Made by a program: the position numbers and the translations under genes
Notes under the pieces: generated by a model
Seen by the model: the letters and a program-made list of their open reading frames with translations, nothing else
The model's database searches: none
Told to the model about the DNA's origin: nothing
In this document: positions 61,324 through 64,000 of the stretch, one piece after another
Position numbering within the stretch: the stretch's first letter is position 1
How the letters are laid out: each line of letters begins with the position of its first letter
From: Streptomyces canus 299MFChir4.1
GTDB lineage: Bacteria; Actinomycetota; Actinomycetes; Streptomycetales; Streptomycetaceae
Direction: 5' to 3'
DNA: 64,000 bases
Assembly: GCF_000383615.1 (NCBI RefSeq)
Contig: NZ_KB911591.1
Location: forward strand, 144,879 to 208,878

Positions 61324-62766
61324 ATGATCACCTACGACCGGCTTTTCGTCGGAGGCACCTGGGTCGAGCCGAGCGACCCGGAACCGCTCGACATCCCCTC
61401 GCCGCACGATCGGTCGATGATCGGCCGCGCGGTACAGGCGCGACCGGCGGACGTGGACCGGGCTGTGGCCGCCGCGCGCGCCTCGTTCGAGCAGGGTGTG
61501 TGGCGCCGGACTCCGCCCGCGGAGCGCATCGCCGCCCTGCGGCGGTTCAACGCGCTGCGTGAGGAGAACGCGGAGCATGTCGCGCGGCTGATCTCGCTGG
61601 AGAACGGTTCGGCGGGCTGGTTCACCCGGGCCGGCCAGCCGGGCCTGACCCGGCAGGCCAACGCCTACCTGAGGGCGGCGGAGGAGTTCGCCTGGGAGGA
61701 GGCGCTCGTGCCCTCGGACCCTGAGTCCCCGGTGCGCAGTGTGGTGCGCCGGGAGGCGGTCGGCGTCGTGGCCGCGGTGATCCCCTGGAACTCGCCGTTC
61801 TCCTCGGCCACTTCGAAGATCATCCCTGCTCTGCTCGCCGGCAACTCCGTGGTCCTCAAGGTGTCTCCGGAGAACTCGCTCAGCATGGGCTTCCTGGCTG
61901 AGCTGCTGGAACGGGTCGGCCTGCCCGAGGGAGTGATCAGCGTGCTGCCCGCGGACCGTGAGACCAGCGAGTACCTGGTCTCCCACCGGGACGTCGACAA
62001 GATCGCCTTCACCGGCTCGACGGGGGCCGGCCGCCGTATCGCCGCGATCGCGGGCGAGCAGCTCAAGCGGGTCAGTCTGGAGCTGGGCGGCAAGTCCGCC
62101 GCCGTCATCCTGCCGGACGCCGACATCGACAGGGCCGTGGCGGGCCTGAAGTTCGGCTCCCTGCTCAACAACGGCGAGTCCTGCATCGCCCAGACCCGCG
62201 TCCTGGCCCCGCGTAGCCGGTACGAGGAGGTGGTGGCCGCGCTGAAGGAACTGGTCGAGTCGTTGAAGGTCGGCGACCCGAGCGAGCCCGATACCTTCAT
62301 CGGCCCGATGATCCGCCCCGACCAGCAGGAGCGGGTGCGCGGCTACATCCGACTCGGCATCGAGGAGGGCGCACGCCTCGTCACCGGCGGCCCTCAGGTC
62401 CCCGAGGGCCTGGAGAAGGGCAACTACGTCACCCCGACCGTCTTCGCCGACGTCGACAACTCCATGCGGATCGCGCAGGAGGAGATTTTCGGCCCGGTCC
62501 TGGTGGTCATCGCCTACGACGACGAGGACGACGCCGTCCGGATCGCCAACGACTCGGAGTACGGCCTGTCGGGCGGCGTCTGGTCCGCCGACGAGGAGCA
62601 CGCCCTGGCGGTGGCCCGTCGCATCCGTACCGGCACTGTCACGGTCAACGGCGCCTCAGTCGCCTTCGACGGCCCGTTCGGCGGCTTCAAGGCGAGCGGG
62701 ATCGGCCGGGAGTACGGAGCGGTCGGCCTCGGCACCCACACCGAGTACAAGACCATCACGGTCTGA
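61324..62766 (+). CDS. NAD(P)-dependent aldehyde dehydrogenase
   Basis: A 480-residue ALDH. Catalytic Cys287 in NNGESC, general base Glu253 in LELGG and Asn156 in PWNSPF are present. Closest in style to betaine/gamma-glutamyl or phenolic aldehyde dehydrogenases; the exact substrate is not evident. GGAAGAGAGA precedes the ATG. Its neighbours are hydrolases, suggesting a small catabolic or detoxification set. Confidence 0.93.
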   Translation: MITYDRLFVGGTWVEPSDPEPLDIPSPHDRSMIGRAVQARPADVDRAVAAARASFEQGVWRRTPPAERIAALRRFNALREENAEHVARLISLENGSAGWFTRAGQPGLTRQANAYLRAAEEFAWEEALVPSDPESPVRSVVRREAVGVVAAVIPWNSPFSSATSKIIPALLAGNSVVLKVSPENSLSMGFLAELLERVGLPEGVISVLPADRETSEYLVSHRDVDKIAFTGSTGAGRRIAAIAGEQLKRVSLELGGKSAAVILPDADIDRAVAGLKFGSLLNNGESCIAQTRVLAPRSRYEEVVAALKELVESLKVGDPSEPDTFIGPMIRPDQQERVRGYIRLGIEEGARLVTGGPQVPEGLEKGNYVTPTVFADVDNSMRIAQEEIFGPVLVVIAYDDEDDAVRIANDSEYGLSGGVWSADEEHALAVARRIRTGTVTVNGASVAFDGPFGGFKASGIGREYGAVGLGTHTEYKTITV

Positions 62767-62903
62767 CACGGAAGGCTTGACGCCTGTTCTCGGTGCATGG
62801 GAAAGACGTCTACGACGACGCCGCTGCGCCCGCGCACGCATGCCGGGCACAGCACGGGCGAGGACGGCCGACGCCATGGGGCGGCTGCTCACGCCCGAAT
62901 GGT

Positions 62904-62924
62904 GTCACCGGCTTGACCGGTGAT
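62904..62924 (+). promoter_or_regulatory. GTCACC palindrome P3
   Basis: GTCACC-N9-GGTGAT, one base off perfect, with TTGACC in the spacer in the direction of the small ORF at 63001. A strong ribosome-site-like AAAGGAGGGG follows a few bases later. Confidence 0.68.
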
Positions 62925-63000
62925 GAAAGGAGGGGCATGCTGAGGTCCGTCCGGGCGACAAGCGGGACGCCGTCCACGATCGACGAAGTGGAGCACGGTC

Positions 63001-63198
63001 ATGAGCAAGGGGCTCACCATGGAAGCCGCCGAGGCGGCGGTACGACGCGCACGGTTCGGCAAGCTTCCCGAGCGCGTGCGTTTCGACGACATGACCGAAG
63101 CGGTCGAAGTCGCTCCGGCCGGCGGCGCGAACGGATCGTACGACCCCGAAGGCTCATGGAAGTTCTACTCGTGCCTCGCCCTCGACCTGGGGCTGTAG
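63001..63198 (+). CDS. Small protein of unknown function
   Basis: 65 residues: MSKGLTMEAAEAAVRRARFG, then KLPERVRFDDMTEAVEVAPA and, at the end, SYDPEGSWKFYSCLALDLGL. Third positions are coding-like and GGAG lies seven bases before the ATG. No domain is recognised. It stands downstream of palindrome P3, and so belongs to the same presumed regulon as the hydrolases. Confidence 0.55.
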   Translation: MSKGLTMEAAEAAVRRARFGKLPERVRFDDMTEAVEVAPAGGANGSYDPEGSWKFYSCLALDLGL

Positions 63199-63321
63199 GC
63201 GCACAAGCCGGATTGTCGGCACCCGGTACAACAGGATGAATCACCCGGATCGCCCGGTCGGTCGTGCCCTGCGCGCCTGACCGGTCGATGCGGCGTCTCC
63301 GGCGTCTCTGGATGGCGTGTC

Positions 63322-63342
63322 GTCACCATCTTGACGGGTGAT
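63322..63342 (+). promoter_or_regulatory. GTCACC palindrome P4 with embedded -35
   Basis: GTCACC-N9-GGTGAT; the spacer holds TTGACG (63331-63336), followed 17 bases later by TATTGC (63354-63359), a plausible -35/-10 pair for the OsmC gene. The next palindrome follows 38 bp on. Confidence 0.68.
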
Positions 63343-63359
63343 GAGGCGCCGCCTATTGC

Positions 63360-63380
63360 GTCACCGTCTTAACCGGTAAC
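63360..63380 (+). promoter_or_regulatory. GTCACC palindrome P5
   Basis: GTCACC-N9-GGTAAC, one base off perfect, spacer with TTAACC. It begins immediately after the presumed -10 of P4 and so covers the transcription start; the pair P4/P5 would give tight repression of the OsmC gene at 63445. Confidence 0.66.
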
Positions 63381-63444
63381 ATAGAACATGTGCAGGTCAA
63401 CAGGCGACCGAAGACCTTGCGGCCCAGATGGGGGAGTATCAGCC

Positions 63445-63872
63445 ATGGCAGTCAGCTACACCGCCGTTGTCGACGTCGACGGAGAAGGCCGCAACGGCGG
63501 CCACGTCCGCTCCTCCGACGGTCTGCTGGAGACCGGCCTCGCCCTTCCCAAGGAACTCGGCGGCGCCGGCACCGCGACCAACCCCGAGCAGCTCCTGGCG
63601 GCGGGCTGGGCCGCCTGCTTCCTCGGCGCCCTGCGTCGTGCGGCCACCACCCGCAAGATCAGGCTCACCAGCACGAGCATCACCGCCGAGATAACGCTCA
63701 CCCACGGCGACGACGGCGAGTTCTCCCTCTGCGCGGTCCTCAACCCCGTCCTCGCGGCGTCGACCAGGCCACCGCGCAGGAGCTCGCCGAGGCCGCCCGC
63801 CGGATCTGCCCGTACTCCAAGGCCACACGCGACAACATCCCGGTCACCATCAACGCCGGCGTCGCCGCCTGA
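63445..63872 (+). pseudogene. OsmC/Ohr-family peroxiredoxin with frameshift
   Basis: The N-terminal part in one frame reads MAVSYTAVVDVDGEGRNGGH and on to NPEQLLAAGWAACFLGALRRAA (first redox Cys) and GEFSLCAVLNPVL. The rest, GVDQATAQELAEAARRICPYSKATRDNIPVTINAGVAA (second Cys in CPYS), is in another frame. The shift is near 63735-63756 and fits loss of one base. Both catalytic cysteines are encoded. The 5' frame stays open to the window end, so the unshifted product would have a foreign tail. Either a recent mutation or a sequencing error. Ohr-type enzymes reduce organic hydroperoxides. Confidence 0.78.
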
Positions 63873-63964
63873 ACCGTCCCCCTGGACCGCGGGTCCCTTG
63901 TCCCCTGCACGGGCCCCGCCCCCAATCCGCATCCGCACCGCCGATCGAAGAGCGAGGGCAGAAC

Positions 63965-64000
63965 ATGCCCGCCATGACGCACACCCACGTGCGGGTGGAG
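63965..64000 (+). CDS. Possible start of a further gene
   Basis: ATG at 63965 with GAGGGCAG upstream begins MPAMTHTHVRVE and runs off the window. Too short to identify; a second ATG at 63974 is also possible. Confidence 0.3.
   Translation, partial: MPAMTHTHVRVE

Noticed and set aside
62937..63239. Open frame with a very strong AAAGGAGGGG site before ATG 62937
   Set aside because: The translation is Arg/Gly-rich and out of phase with the better coding frame at 63001; it may at most be a leader.

Overview
This 64 kb window is high-GC actinobacterial DNA, almost certainly from a Streptomyces chromosome. Codons end in G or C nearly throughout, GTG starts and 4-base stop/start overlaps are common, and the gene families (DUF5302, LAETG surface protein, SpoIIE/STAS/HATPase switches, isorenieratene genes) are typical of the genus. 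No rRNA, tRNA, CRISPR array, integrase or insertion sequence was seen.

Layout. 1-2.0 kb: the start of a multi-HAMP sensor kinase, a STAS anti-anti-sigma factor and a HATPase anti-sigma factor. 2.3-4.7 kb: a cysteine-free ArsR repressor and a SulP transporter that share an operator motif. 4.7-9.0 kb: two SRPBCC proteins, a CrtI/PYROXD2-like FAD oxidoreductase, an unknown protein and an SDR. 9.1-11.4 kb: a sortase-anchored surface protein and a DenD-like dehydrogenase. 11.4-21.3 kb: a complete isorenieratene cluster. Its left arm is crtE-crtI-crtB plus a Rieske gene in crtV position, all with 4-base overlaps. Its right arm is an ECF sigma factor, crtY, crtT and crtU. crtT and crtU are separated by a decayed tandem array of their own junction, which forms a relay of GTGA-coupled mini-ORFs.

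21.3-34.9 kb is a stress-signalling island. It holds an RsbQ-RsbP-RsbV set, a rifampin phosphotransferase with a textbook rifamycin-associated element, and an overlapping stressosome operon (RsbR, RsbS, RsbT, RsbX-like, two PP2C phosphatases). Two paralogous MarR/PP2C pairs lie at its edges. 35-41 kb: two secreted beta-propellers, an FdhF/YdeP molybdoenzyme and an SRPBCC protein. 41.2-45.9 kb: kdpFABC, preceded by a 27-residue membrane ORF and lacking adjacent kdpDE. 46-49.7 kb: two TetR-controlled divergent units with clear operators.

50-57.8 kb looks like a decay zone. It contains a TetR/alcohol dehydrogenase pair that lost both 5' ends, a TfoX gene with an internal deletion, a truncated BNR-repeat protein, and C-terminal scraps of an LLM oxidoreductase and a GNAT, with intact LLM, lipoprotein, TetR and MFS genes between. 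58.7-63.9 kb carries two exported alpha/beta hydrolases, an aldehyde dehydrogenase, a small protein and a frameshifted OsmC gene. Five copies of a 21-bp palindrome (GTCACC-N9-GGTGAC), most with a -35-like TTGAC in the spacer, lie in front of these genes and suggest a local regulon whose regulator is not identified here.
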